Assembly (NCBI GenBank): GCA_041658885.1
Contig: JBAZZJ010000004.1
Span: 1 to 52,875, forward strand
Source of the DNA: VMGX01 sp041658885
GTDB lineage: Bacteria > Patescibacteriota > Minisyncoccia > Phycocordibacterales > 21-14-all-36-13
Length of the DNA stretch: 52,875 nt
Direction of reading: 5' to 3'
Made by a program: the position numbers and the translations under genes. Positions within the stretch are counted from its first letter, which is position 1, and the number at the start of each line of letters is the position of its first letter. Shown here piece by piece: positions 22,718 to 31,174 of this stretch. The notes under the pieces were generated by a model. It saw only the letters and a program-made list of their open reading frames with translations. It did no database searches and had not been told where the DNA came from.

Positions 22718-22940
22718 GTTGTTATAAAATCTGGCTTCTAATTATTTTCCACTTATTAACACCTTATACACATATTATTAACACAAATCATAATATTAAA
22801 CAAGTTTTTAAAAAGATTTATTAGTATATAATATAAAAATACTTTATTAAATTTACCCCGTGGAATAAAAAACCTTCAGGTTTTATGATGCTAAAGCATC
22901 ATATTCCACTGGGCGAATCTCTTTTATTAAAAATTAAAAA
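22718..22940. other. rpmH-dnaA intergenic region, origin candidate
   Basis: This 223-bp AT-rich gap between divergent rpmH and dnaA contains a DnaA-box-like TTATACACA (22764-22772, one mismatch to the consensus TTATCCACA) and several TTATTAACA-like words. A three-hairpin palindromic element (22856-22913) lies close to the dnaA start. Together with the gap after dnaA it is a candidate replication origin, supported by gene order and AT-richness but not by a clear box cluster. Confidence 0.5.
22856..22913. repeat. Three-hairpin palindromic element upstream of dnaA
   Basis: Outer arms CCC-GTGGAATA and TATTCCAC-T-GGG pair with one bulged base. Inside are hairpin AAAACCT-AGGTTTT and hairpin ATGATGCT-AGCATCAT. 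The fold would be a three-way junction. A nearly identical interior occurs within the VirB6-like gene (9658-9712). Confidence 0.85.
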
Positions 22941-24287
22941 ATGAACACAAAACAACTCTGGGAAAATGTACTCGTTGAGATAGAATTGGCCGTTTCCAAG
23001 GCTTCTTTTAATACCTGGTTCAAAGATACTTATGTCATTAGAGAAGATGGCGGGGTTGTGTTTGTCGGGGTACCAAACGAGTTCGTAAAATCATGGCTTT
23101 CTGAAAAATATCATAAAATAATTCTTAAGGCGTTGAGAAATATTGTACAAACCGTTAGGTCTGTTGAATATGTTGTCACAAAAGACAGAGCAAGTAAAAA
23201 AACTGACGACAAACAAAACTCTGTTAATATTGATATAGGAAATAAGCTTCCATTAAATAATTTATATATAAACAAAGAAGATAATCTCAACCCAAAATAT
23301 ACTTTTGAATCTTTTGTTATTGGTCCTTTTAATGAACTAGCACACGCAGCGGCTCAAGCCGTCATAAAAAATCCAGGAACAGCATATAACCCTCTGTTTT
23401 TGTATGGAAAAACCGGACATGGAAAAACACATCTTATACAAGCGGTCGGAAATGAAATAAAAAAGAACAGACCAAATTATAAAATTTTTTATTTAACGTC
23501 TGAAAAGTTTGTTGTTGATTATTTAAACTCAATACAAAATAATAAAGTCAACGCTTTTAAAGAAAAATATAGAAAATATGATGTTTTAATAATGGACGAC
23601 ATTCAGTTTTTGTCCAACAAAGAAAAAACACAAGAAGAACTGTTCCACTTATTTAATACTTTATATGAAAACAACAAACAAATAGTTTTTTCATCAGATA
23701 TGCATCCAAATTATTTAACAAACATGGAAGACAGGCTCAAGTCGAGATTCAACGCTGGTATGATTGTGGATATTCCCGCACCGGACCATGAATCAAGAGT
23801 TGCTATATTAAAAACAAAAATAAATCAGGCAAATTTCCATCTCGGAGATGAAACTATTGAATTTTTAGCATCGTCTATGGATACAAACATAAGAGAGTTG
23901 GAGGGGGCTTTAAATTCTATTATTTGTCAGTCTAGAATAAAAGATAAGGAACTTTCTTTATCAGAAATAAAAAATCTAATAAGAAACAACATCAGATCAA
24001 AAAGAACAGTTCCTATAAAAGATATTGTTAAAATAATAACCGATTTTTATAACATTGAAGAGGGAAGTATATATGAAAAAACAAGAAAAAAAGATGTTGT
24101 TAAACCGAGACAAATAATAATGTATATTTTAAGAGAGGATTTCAATATTCCATACCCAACAATAGGACAAAAACTTGGTGGGAGAGATCACACGACAGTA
24201 ATTCACTCTTATGAAAAAATAAAAAGGGATTTAAAGGTGGATAATTTCCTTTTACAAGAGATAAATCAAATAAGGTCAATGATATAA
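22941..24287 (+). CDS. dnaA: Chromosomal replication initiator DnaA
   Basis: This 448-aa protein binds DnaA boxes and opens the origin. Domain I (WENVLVEIELAVSKASFNTWF), AAA+ domain III with Walker A GKTGHGKT (156-163) and Walker B VLIMDDIQFL, and DNA-binding domain IV with GGRDHTTVIHSYEKI are present. The Walker A loop reads GKTGHGKTHL instead of the common GGVGLGKTHL but keeps GKT. dnaN follows after 342 bp. Confidence 0.97.
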   Translation: MNTKQLWENVLVEIELAVSKASFNTWFKDTYVIREDGGVVFVGVPNEFVKSWLSEKYHKIILKALRNIVQTVRSVEYVVTKDRASKKTDDKQNSVNIDIGNKLPLNNLYINKEDNLNPKYTFESFVIGPFNELAHAAAQAVIKNPGTAYNPLFLYGKTGHGKTHLIQAVGNEIKKNRPNYKIFYLTSEKFVVDYLNSIQNNKVNAFKEKYRKYDVLIMDDIQFLSNKEKTQEELFHLFNTLYENNKQIVFSSDMHPNYLTNMEDRLKSRFNAGMIVDIPAPDHESRVAILKTKINQANFHLGDETIEFLASSMDTNIRELEGALNSIICQSRIKDKELSLSEIKNLIRNNIRSKRTVPIKDIVKIITDFYNIEEGSIYEKTRKKDVVKPRQIIMYILREDFNIPYPTIGQKLGGRDHTTVIHSYEKIKRDLKVDNFLLQEINQIRSMI

Positions 24288-24395
24288 TTTATCCCCCACT
24301 TTTTTATAAAAATAAAATAACATGGTTTGTTTAAATTTAAATGTGTTAAATGTCTATAAAATTACAAAAAGTGGTATTGAAAAGTGGGGGATAAA
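24288..24395. repeat. MITE-like element with 16-bp perfect inverted repeats
   Basis: TTTATCCCCCACTTTT (24288-24303) and its exact inverse (24380-24395) enclose 76 bp of AT-rich DNA without a gene. The CCCCCACTTT core equals that of the repeats bracketing the GIY-YIG gene at 17126. It may be a non-autonomous relative. Confidence 0.7.
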
Positions 24396-24629
24396 GCTGT
24401 TAATAATTTACAAACAAGTATAGAACAATATGTAAACAAAACCTTATAAAAAATCGTCTATGTAAAAGCTATACTTACTAATCAACAGATATAAACATTA
24501 TAAAAATTTTAAACATTTCAAAATCACTTTATTTTTAAACAATAAATTCGTTTATTAACATAAACACACATATAATAATAAAAATATATTTTATAAAGAA
24601 TATTTATTAATAACTTAAGCTAAACCAAA
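24396..24629. other. AT-rich dnaA-dnaN intergenic region
   Basis: Extremely AT-rich DNA with many TTATAAA, TTATTAACA and TAAACA words lies between the 24288-24395 element and dnaN. It would melt easily and may hold the unwinding part of the origin and the dnaN promoter. I see no perfect DnaA box and no gene. Confidence 0.45.
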
Positions 24630-25727
24630 ATGAAAATCGAATGCATAAAAAATAAATTAGAGGAGTTAATTTCAAAGGCAGAAAAAATAACTGGAAAAAA
24701 TTTAACATTACCTATATTAAAATGTGTTCTTTTGATTGCAAAAAATAATATCTTAACAATAAGGGCAACTAACTTAGATTTAGGTGTTGAAATGACAATA
24801 CCTGTAAAAATTAAAAAAGAGGGGGTTATAGCCGTTCCTGCAGGAATTTTGTATAGTTTTTTAGGTAATTTATATGACGAAAAAAGTGTAATTTTGGAAG
24901 CAAAAGAAAACAAACTTTTTGTTTCAACAAGCCACACAAATACACAAATAAAGACGTATCCATACGAGGAATTTCCAACAATTCCTGTTGTTTCAGATAA
25001 AAAATCTATAACAATAAACTCTAACGATCTAATTCTTGGTTTAAAATCAGTGTGGTACAGCGCATCGCCTTCTAGTATGAAACCGGAATTGTCGAGCGTT
25101 TATATTTATTATGATAGTGGAAAAATTGTTTTTGTTGCGACGGACTCCTTCAGACTCGCCGAAAAGAAGGTACAAACAAAAAAAATAGATGAATTTGAAC
25201 CAATTTTAATACCACATAAAAATATAAGTGAAATAATAAGGATTTTTGAACCACTAAATGCAGATGTAAAAATAAATTTCAGTGATAATCAAATATCTTT
25301 CAGCTCAAACGGAATTTATTTAACATCAAGAATAATTGATGGAACGTTTCCTGATTATAATCAAATAATACCAAAAGAACACACATCAAACGCAGTTGTT
25401 TTAAAACAAGACATTGTAAACGCACTTAAGGTATCAAATATTTTTTCAGATAAATTTAATCAAATAACAATAGAAATTGATTCAAAAAATAAGGCGTTCC
25501 AAATAAATACAAAAAATCCAGACGTTGGAGAAAACGTATCAAAAATAGACGCTGCTATATCAGGAAAGAATATAGAAATGAATTTCAATCATAAGTATGT
25601 CATTGATTGTTTACAATCAATAAACACGGACAGTTTGTCTTTTGAGTTGTCACAAGATAAACCAATGGTTGTTAGAGGTGTTGGGGACAGAACGTTTCTT
25701 TATTTAGTGATGCCAATGAACAGGTAG
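24630..25727 (+). CDS. dnaN: DNA polymerase III beta subunit (sliding clamp)
   Basis: This 365-aa protein of normal length has three repeated clamp domains. Typical motifs are LTLPILKCVLLIAKNNILTIRATNLDLGVE, FVATDSFRLAEKK, and the C-terminal DKPMVVRG and YLVMPMNR. The clamp tethers the replicase to DNA. It follows dnaA. Low-complexity inverted words (AAATCTAAAATCTAATATC and inverse) fill 25731-25808 after it. Confidence 0.96.
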   Translation: MKIECIKNKLEELISKAEKITGKNLTLPILKCVLLIAKNNILTIRATNLDLGVEMTIPVKIKKEGVIAVPAGILYSFLGNLYDEKSVILEAKENKLFVSTSHTNTQIKTYPYEEFPTIPVVSDKKSITINSNDLILGLKSVWYSASPSSMKPELSSVYIYYDSGKIVFVATDSFRLAEKKVQTKKIDEFEPILIPHKNISEIIRIFEPLNADVKINFSDNQISFSSNGIYLTSRIIDGTFPDYNQIIPKEHTSNAVVLKQDIVNALKVSNIFSDKFNQITIEIDSKNKAFQINTKNPDVGENVSKIDAAISGKNIEMNFNHKYVIDCLQSINTDSLSFELSQDKPMVVRGVGDRTFLYLVMPMNR

Positions 25728-25730
25728 AAT

Positions 25731-25808
25731 CATCTCAAATCTAAAATCTAATATCTCAAATCCGAAAGAGAAAATAAGATTTTAGATGTTAGATTTAATT
25801 TTTTAGAT
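25731..25808. repeat. Low-complexity inverted repeat without a gene
   Basis: Words AAATCTAAAATCTAATATCTC (left) and GATTTTAGATGTTAGATTT (right) face each other around about 20 bp. This is the same style as the repeats bracketing the four-helix-bundle genes, but empty. It lies between convergent dnaN and the gene at 25809. Confidence 0.6.
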
Positions 25809-26069
25809 TTATATAATATCTCTCGGTGTTTTTTTACCAAGAATATTTTTTAGCCCATTCATTATTTCTATTTTATTAACAAACAACTTACTTTTTGTAA
25901 TGAAGTCTGAATTTATATAGATAATACCTCTACTTATTTTTATATTTTCTTTTTTTAAATCAACACCAAAATTTGAAGAGACGTAAATAACAGCGTCTTT
26001 TGTTATTTTGTCGCTTGGTAATATCTCTCTATATTTATTTAATAAATCTGATATTTTTTTGAAATCCAT
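25809..26069 (-). CDS. DUF721/DciA-like small protein
   Basis: This 86-aa protein ends with a pattern (ISRGIIYINSDFITKSKLFVNKIEIMNGLKNILG) like the DUF721 core of DciA proteins, which help load the replicative helicase. In that family a beta strand is followed by 'EL...K..IL..LN..LG'. The match is partial and the protein is short. Location close to dnaA-dnaN is consistent. It follows the PBP gene with one base between, so both are probably co-transcribed. Confidence 0.4.
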   Translation of the reverse strand: MDFKKISDLLNKYREILPSDKITKDAVIYVSSNFGVDLKKENIKISRGIIYINSDFITKSKLFVNKIEIMNGLKNILGKKTPRDII

Positions 26070-26070
26070 A

Positions 26071-28569
26071 TCAATTTATTTTGAAAGAAAGTTTAAATTC
26101 ACTAGAATTAAAAACAGAATCATACCCAACAGCTCTAATCTCATTGTTTTCTTTTACTGAACTTATGTCGTCCGGTGTAAAGGATAGTGTGAAAGGTTTT
26201 TTATTTAATGAACCAACGTAGAGGTCGTTTATATAAAAATCAACTTTTGAAACGGGGTATGGTCCTTTTTGTTGGGTTACTTCTATGTTGATTTGTTCGT
26301 TTCTATTAAAAATGTTTCTTGGTAAAGAAAAAGAAATCTTTGGAAAATTTTCTGGTACATGGACGTTGTCTTTTTCTTGTGGTATGACCGACAAGGATTC
26401 TTCTTTTATATTATTTTCTTTTACCCAATTTCTTATAGCATATTCCCATCTTACAAATTGAGGTTCAGACTGCGGGTCTTTTGGTTTTTCGCCTAGAGGA
26501 TTGTTTCTGTCAACCCAGTAAAGTATAGAATGTATATTTTTTATAACTCTCTCCTCTTTTGTTTGTTCTGGGGTATATTCTGTTGCCAACTTCCCAGATA
26601 TTTTATCAATGAAATATGATTCTCCTCCCTGCCAAAAACCACGTAGCACTGGTTTTTTATTTAAATCAACACTTGTAACATTTTTTTTGAAAGATTCATT
26701 AGGCCTACTTTTTAATGCTTCTTGCATAAATGCGTTCCACATTGGAGCAACAATAAATCCAGCAACCTTTTTTTCCATTGGTGTATTGTTGTTGTTTCCT
26801 GCCCATGCACCGACAGATAAATTTGGGGTATATCCAACAATCCAGGCATCTTTGTAGTCATTTGTTGTTCCTGTTTTTACGGCCACCTCATTGTTAGAAA
26901 AATATAAAAAAGAATGGTTTCCAAACGCTGGAGCTCTAGCGGTTTCATCAGAAAGTATACTTGTTATGTCCCTAGCAGTTTCTTTTGGGAGAACTTTTTT
27001 TTGTGAACGTGTTCTTTCCTCTAAAATATTTCCTTTGGCGTCCTCAATTTTTAAAATTCCGCTGACTTGGTTTTTTATCCCATCATTTGCAAAAACAGAA
27101 TATGCCCCAGTCATTTCAAGAAGAGAGACCTCTCCGCCTCCAAGAACTAAAGTTAATCCATATCTCTCCGCCCCCTCCAAACTCGTTATACCCATGTCCC
27201 TGGCAAGTCTTAACGAGTCGTTTATTCCGCTCAAATAAAGAACCTTTATTGCTGGTATGTTTATTGATTGAGCCAACGCGTTTCTTAATGATATTGGACC
27301 GCGATATTTCTCATCATAATTCACCGGCATATAACAAACAGCCTCGCTATAAAGAGGTTTGCCCATTGGGTCGCACTCTGAGGAAAACTCCGTTTGTAAG
27401 TCAAAAACGACTGTTTCAGGGGTATATCCTTTGTTTAATGCGTTTGCGTAGACGAAAGGTTTAAATGCAGAACCAGGTTGTCTGTGGGCGAGTGCAACAT
27501 TAAAATTCCCATCAATCTCTTTATCAAAATAATCACGAGAACCAACCATAACTAAGACATCGCCTGTTTTAGGGTCTGTTGCTACAAGAGATGCGTTTTC
27601 AGCATTAAATTTTTCATCATTTTCTTTTGCAAATTTATTTACAATCTCTTCAGCTTTTTCTTGTAAAGAATAATCAAGGGTTGTAGTAACTTTTAGTCCG
27701 ATTTCCTCAACCGCTTTTATACCATATTTATTTTCAAGATATTCTTGTATCCAGAATACGAAATGTGGGGCTCTCAATCCCTTTTCTTGTCTCGGCTGGA
27801 AAGATATTTTTTCTTTCTTTCCCAAACTATATTCTTCCTCAGATATAAATTTGTTTTCCAACATTTTTTTGAGAACGAGATTTTTTCTTTCCTCTAATCC
27901 TTTGAGGTTATTTCCGTAAGGGGAATAATAAGTCGGAGCTTGTGGTAGTGCGGCAAGATAAGCTGACTCGGCAAGAGTTAAATCTTGTGAACTTTTACCA
28001 AAAAATGCATTAGAGGCCTCCTCAATACCGTATAGACTTCCCCCATATGGAATTTCGTTCAAATAAAGTTCTAGAATAGAATCCTTACTCATCGCCTGCT
28101 CAATTTTCAACGCAAGGACCCATTCCTTTAGTTTTCTCGTTACCGTTTTTTCTGATGTTAACAAGGAGTTTTTAATAACCTGTTGTGTTATTGTTGATCC
28201 TCCCTGTCCCATATCTAGAGAAATTATATTTGAAAGCACAGCTCTTATTATTGAACTAAATTTTATTCCATCATGTTCGTAAAATTCGGCATCTTCTATT
28301 GCGACGGTGGCGTTTTTTAAATGTCTTGATATAGAACTAAGTGGAACGACTGTTCTTTTTTTATCTTTGTTTATTTCAAAAAGTAAAATTTTGCCAGTTC
28401 GGTCATATATTTTTGTTGATTGAAGGACCTGTCTTTTCTCAAACGTGTTTAGGTCCGGTAATTTAAAAGTTGTTATCCACAACAAAAAAATACCCAAAAG
28501 AAATATCAAAACTACGGCTGTGGGCTTGATTAATTTTTTTATTGACCTAATATTTTTCTTTTTCATCAA
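26071..28569 (-). CDS. Penicillin-binding protein 1A (transglycosylase/transpeptidase)
   Basis: This 832-aa bifunctional class A PBP has a short basic tail and one membrane helix (about 16-34). The GT51 glycosyltransferase domain has EDAEFYEHDG (92-101) and GQGGSTITQQ (121-130). The transpeptidase domain has the SxxK serine in RQPGSAFKPF, SxN in AQSINIPAI, and KTGTTNDYKDAW. A C-terminal beta-domain (residues ~730-832, PYPVSKVDFYINDLYVG) resembles an Ig-like fold. It polymerises and cross-links peptidoglycan. A perfect DnaA box sequence at 28473-28481 occurs within its 5' end by coding chance or otherwise. Confidence 0.94.
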   Translation of the reverse strand: MMKKKNIRSIKKLIKPTAVVLIFLLGIFLLWITTFKLPDLNTFEKRQVLQSTKIYDRTGKILLFEINKDKKRTVVPLSSISRHLKNATVAIEDAEFYEHDGIKFSSIIRAVLSNIISLDMGQGGSTITQQVIKNSLLTSEKTVTRKLKEWVLALKIEQAMSKDSILELYLNEIPYGGSLYGIEEASNAFFGKSSQDLTLAESAYLAALPQAPTYYSPYGNNLKGLEERKNLVLKKMLENKFISEEEYSLGKKEKISFQPRQEKGLRAPHFVFWIQEYLENKYGIKAVEEIGLKVTTTLDYSLQEKAEEIVNKFAKENDEKFNAENASLVATDPKTGDVLVMVGSRDYFDKEIDGNFNVALAHRQPGSAFKPFVYANALNKGYTPETVVFDLQTEFSSECDPMGKPLYSEAVCYMPVNYDEKYRGPISLRNALAQSINIPAIKVLYLSGINDSLRLARDMGITSLEGAERYGLTLVLGGGEVSLLEMTGAYSVFANDGIKNQVSGILKIEDAKGNILEERTRSQKKVLPKETARDITSILSDETARAPAFGNHSFLYFSNNEVAVKTGTTNDYKDAWIVGYTPNLSVGAWAGNNNNTPMEKKVAGFIVAPMWNAFMQEALKSRPNESFKKNVTSVDLNKKPVLRGFWQGGESYFIDKISGKLATEYTPEQTKEERVIKNIHSILYWVDRNNPLGEKPKDPQSEPQFVRWEYAIRNWVKENNIKEESLSVIPQEKDNVHVPENFPKISFSLPRNIFNRNEQINIEVTQQKGPYPVSKVDFYINDLYVGSLNKKPFTLSFTPDDISSVKENNEIRAVGYDSVFNSSEFKLSFKIN

Positions 28570-28636
28570 TGTAATTATAACGTATAAAAACGCGACATGT
28601 TAGACCGATTATGATAAAGTGTTTTATAATATATCT

Positions 28637-29824
28637 ATGAATGACAACAAAAAAATAGAAGAAATTTTAAACAGGGGCGTGGAAGGTGTTTTTGTTTTGG
28701 ATGATTTAAAGGAAAAATTAAACTCTGGTAAAAAATTAAGAATCAAATTGGGAATAGACCCAACAGGACCAAAAATTCACATAGGGAGAGCGGTTGTTCT
28801 TAGAAAACTTAGAGCATTCCAAGATCTCGGACATAGAATTGTGTTAATTGTTGGCGATTTCACGGCACAAATAGGGGATTCTTCCGACAAACCTGAAAAG
28901 AGACCAATGCTCACAAAAAAAGAAATAAAAAATAATCTAAAAGACTACAAAAAACAATTAGGAAAAATAATAAATTTGTCCAAAACAGAGTTTAAATTTA
29001 ATAGTAAGTGGTTAAAAAAATTAAAATTTCAAGAAATTGCAGAACTTGCGGAAAGTTTTTCTGTTCAACAGATGTCAAATAGGAGAAATTTTAAAGAAAG
29101 ACTAGAAAGAGGACAAGATGTTTCTTTAAGAGAATTTTTATATCCACTAATGCAGGGGTATGACTCTGTTGTGGTAAGGGCAGATGTTGAAATAGGGGGC
29201 TCCGACCAACTCTTTAATTTAATGGCAGGGAGGGCTATACAAAAAAAATACAACCAGAAAGAACAGAATATTTTAACAGTTCAAATGTTGGAGGGGACCG
29301 ATGGCGGGAAAATGTCCACGTCAAAAGGAAATGTTATAAATATAGTGGACGAGCCAAATGAAATTTTTGGTAAGATCATGTCTTTAAAAGATGATTTGAT
29401 TACAAAATATTTTATACTTTGTACATCACTAGACATGTCTGAAATAGAAAAAATTAAAAAAGGAATTGAAAATAAAGAATTAAATCCAAGAGATATAAAG
29501 ATAAAACTCGCAAAAGAGATTGTCACTATTTATCATGATAAAAATAAAGCCGAAAAAGCTGAAGAATACTTTGTAAAAACTTTTAGCAAAAAAGAAATTC
29601 CTCAAGAAACACAAACCGCGAAAGCAATGCTCGGAGAAAAACTGTCCGAAACACTAATTAAACAGAAAGTTATCTTATCAATATCAGAATATAAAAGGCT
29701 TGTTGATTCTGGTTCAATAATTAATCTGTCTGAGAATGAAAAAATAAAAGATTATAATTATATTGTAAAAAAAACAGCCGTGTTTAAAATAGGAAAACAC
29801 AGATTTATAAAAATAGAGATATGA
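28637..29824 (+). CDS. tyrS: Tyrosyl-tRNA synthetase
   Basis: This 395-aa class I synthetase attaches tyrosine to tRNA-Tyr. The HIGH-type motif is HIGR (residues 48-51, in GIDPTGPKIHIG). The tRNA/ATP loop is GGKMSTSKGN. The tyrosine-site SDQLFN and a C-terminal S4-like RNA-binding domain (SISEYKRLVDSGSIINL) are present. The ATG at 28637 is used because it begins a family-like N-terminus; the earlier ATG is unsupported. The stop codon abuts a strong terminator shared with the gene on the other strand. Confidence 0.95.
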   Translation: MNDNKKIEEILNRGVEGVFVLDDLKEKLNSGKKLRIKLGIDPTGPKIHIGRAVVLRKLRAFQDLGHRIVLIVGDFTAQIGDSSDKPEKRPMLTKKEIKNNLKDYKKQLGKIINLSKTEFKFNSKWLKKLKFQEIAELAESFSVQQMSNRRNFKERLERGQDVSLREFLYPLMQGYDSVVVRADVEIGGSDQLFNLMAGRAIQKKYNQKEQNILTVQMLEGTDGGKMSTSKGNVINIVDEPNEIFGKIMSLKDDLITKYFILCTSLDMSEIEKIKKGIENKELNPRDIKIKLAKEIVTIYHDKNKAEKAEEYFVKTFSKKEIPQETQTAKAMLGEKLSETLIKQKVILSISEYKRLVDSGSIINLSENEKIKDYNYIVKKTAVFKIGKHRFIKIEI

Positions 29825-29856
29825 AAAAACTGAGAGGCTCAACCTCTCAGTTTTTT
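29824..29856. terminator. Bidirectional terminator after tyrS
   Basis: AAAAAACTGAGAGG and CCTCTCAGTTTTTT form an 8-bp GC-containing stem with A and T runs on both sides. It separates tyrS from the convergent small acidic gene. Confidence 0.85.
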
Positions 29857-30021
29857 CTAAAAATTATCACTATCATCAAACTCGCTTATATAGGCCTCGT
29901 CGTCCTCCAATTCTTCAAGATCGTCAATTTTTTCAACCTCATCATCCTCCACAGATGGACCAACACCAAAAAGGTCTGGTTCCTCTATTTCATCTTTTTC
30001 TTTTTCTTCTTCTTCAAACAT
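29857..30021 (-). CDS. Small acidic protein, unknown function
   Basis: This 54-aa ORF starts MFEEEEKEKDEIEEPDLFGV and ends SEFDDSDNF before TAG. Nearly half the residues are Asp or Glu. It ends exactly at the terminator shared with tyrS, and its start is next to a large palindrome (30026-30120). Small acidic proteins of this kind are common in Patescibacteria, but I know of no defined role. Confidence 0.6.
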   Translation of the reverse strand: MFEEEEKEKDEIEEPDLFGVGPSVEDDEVEKIDDLEELEDDEAYISEFDDSDNF

Positions 30022-30025
30022 ATTT

Positions 30026-30120
30026 ACCCCGTGGAATAATAATTCCGATTAAACTAATAATTTTAGGATTCCTAATATTTTTTTATTTTCTCTAAACCCC
30101 GATTGATTATTCCACGGGGT
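30026..30120. repeat. Large palindromic element, CCCCGTGG arms
   Basis: Arms ACCCCGTGGAATAAT (30026-30040) and its exact inverse (30106-30120) are 15 bp and enclose 65 bp with a weak inner hairpin. The arm sequence shares CCCCGTGGAATA with the element upstream of dnaA. Confidence 0.85.
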
Positions 30121-30371
30121 GAATCTATTTTTTATTTTAGCGACCTACTTTTGGCTCGTTCTTTATATTAAATTAACGAACCCTTATATTTTTAACAAAA
30201 AAACTTCTTTTTGCAAATGGAACACACTTAAGATGTGGATAACTCTTGCCTTATTAAATAAAACCAATACAAATTAGTTTTAGTATTAACCTCTCAACAA
30301 AATAAATCCCTGCAAGAAATTTATTTAACGACCCTTTGTTATTCTCTACGCCACCTACTTCTGAAAATAAA
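30121..30371. other. Non-coding stretch with one perfect DnaA box
   Basis: No gene is evident in these 250 nt. TGTGGATAA at 30234-30242 is a perfect DnaA box on the minus strand. The sequence GTAGGTGGCG / GTAGGTCGC appears twice on the minus strand. A small RNA is possible but unsupported. Confidence 0.35.
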
Positions 30372-30394
30372 AAGGTCGGCAATTAAAATGCCGA
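30372..30394 (-). terminator. Terminator of the 32-aa membrane peptide gene
   Basis: GGTCGGCA and TGCCGACC form an 8-bp stem; on the minus strand it is followed by TTTTTATTTT. It lies 11 nt after the stop of the small gene. Confidence 0.75.
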
Positions 30395-30404
30395 CCACAC
30401 TTTC

Positions 30405-30503
30405 CTAGTTAAAAAAACCAGCCCAGGAGAGTAAAAAAATCACAAACCCAGTGAAGTTCATGGTTATAAAAACCAAAAACGCGAACGTTAATACCTTTTT
30501 CAT
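30405..30503 (-). CDS. 32-aa single-pass membrane peptide
   Basis: The ORF encodes MKKVLTFAFLVFITMNFTGF followed by VIFLLSWAGFFN. The peptide is almost entirely hydrophobic after a KK start. It is preceded by a perfect Shine-Dalgarno (AAAGGAGG, complement of 30510-30517) at good spacing and by a sigma-70 promoter (30564-30592), and followed by a terminator. Most genes here lack a Shine-Dalgarno, so the signals strongly support expression. It may be a small membrane protein or a type I toxin-like peptide. No antisense RNA is evident. Confidence 0.7.
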   Translation of the reverse strand: MKKVLTFAFLVFITMNFTGFVIFLLSWAGFFN

Positions 30504-30563
30504 TTTTTTCCTCCTTTAGGAAATTTTTAAAAAATCAAGAGACTACCTATAATTTCTACTTAT

Positions 30564-30592
30564 ATAATAGCAAAGATTAGTCTTTTTGTCAA
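30564..30592 (-). promoter_or_regulatory. Sigma-70 promoter for the 32-aa peptide
   Basis: On the minus strand TTGACA (30587-30592), 17 bp and TATTAT (30564-30569) give an almost consensus promoter about 60 nt before the start codon. Confidence 0.8.
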
Positions 30593-30639
30593 GGGTTTTT
30601 TGTATTTAAACTTGTCTAATTCTAAAATATGGCTCAAAA

Positions 30640-31155
30640 TCAGCGCAATTTTTTTTCAGAAGCAAAACAAGTCAAACCAACAGCAATTGCATCAAACTCA
30701 TCGTCATATAAAATTTTCTTGTCTATCTTTATAAGTTTTTTTACCATATTTGTAATCTGATATTTTGAACTTTTTCCATACCCAGTTATGGCAATTTTAA
30801 TTTCTGATGGGCCATATTCAAAAACTTTTATATTATTTAATTTTGCCTCGTAAATAATTGCTCCGCGAACTTGAGCGACCATCATAGCTGTTTTTTGGTT
30901 TGTATTAAAAAACAATTTCTCTAGCGCACAAACATCGGGTTTAAATTCTTTAAAAAGTTTTTTAACTTCTGTTCCTATCAAAAGTAGTCTTTCCTCAAAT
31001 GGCAGTTTTGAAGATGTTTTAAAACATTCTGAATATAATAAAATCTCTTTTTCTTTTTGTTTTTTTTCTAAAACAGCAATACCGAGTCTTTCATATCCCG
31101 GATCTATTGACAAAACTCTAAATATTTTTTTCTCATTTTTGTTTCTCGTAATCAT
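30640..31155 (-). CDS. ruvC: Holliday junction resolvase RuvC
   Basis: This 171-aa endonuclease cuts Holliday junctions together with RuvAB. The first catalytic Asp is in LSIDPGYERLG (Asp18), a Glu is in CALEKLF, and the C-terminal acidic pair is in YDDEFDAIAVGL. It is immediately downstream of yebC in the order ruvB-yebC-ruvC (all leftward). ruvA is separate at 44240. Confidence 0.93.
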   Translation of the reverse strand: MITRNKNEKKIFRVLSIDPGYERLGIAVLEKKQKEKEILLYSECFKTSSKLPFEERLLLIGTEVKKLFKEFKPDVCALEKLFFNTNQKTAMMVAQVRGAIIYEAKLNNIKVFEYGPSEIKIAITGYGKSSKYQITNMVKKLIKIDKKILYDDEFDAIAVGLTCFASEKKLR

Positions 31156-31174
31156 TTTTTAAAGATTTTAGATA

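Noticed and set aside
29821..30039. 72-aa hydrophobic frame after tyrS
   Set aside because: It reads the terminator and the antisense of the small acidic gene. The acidic ORF on the other strand has a sensible start, composition and terminator placement.
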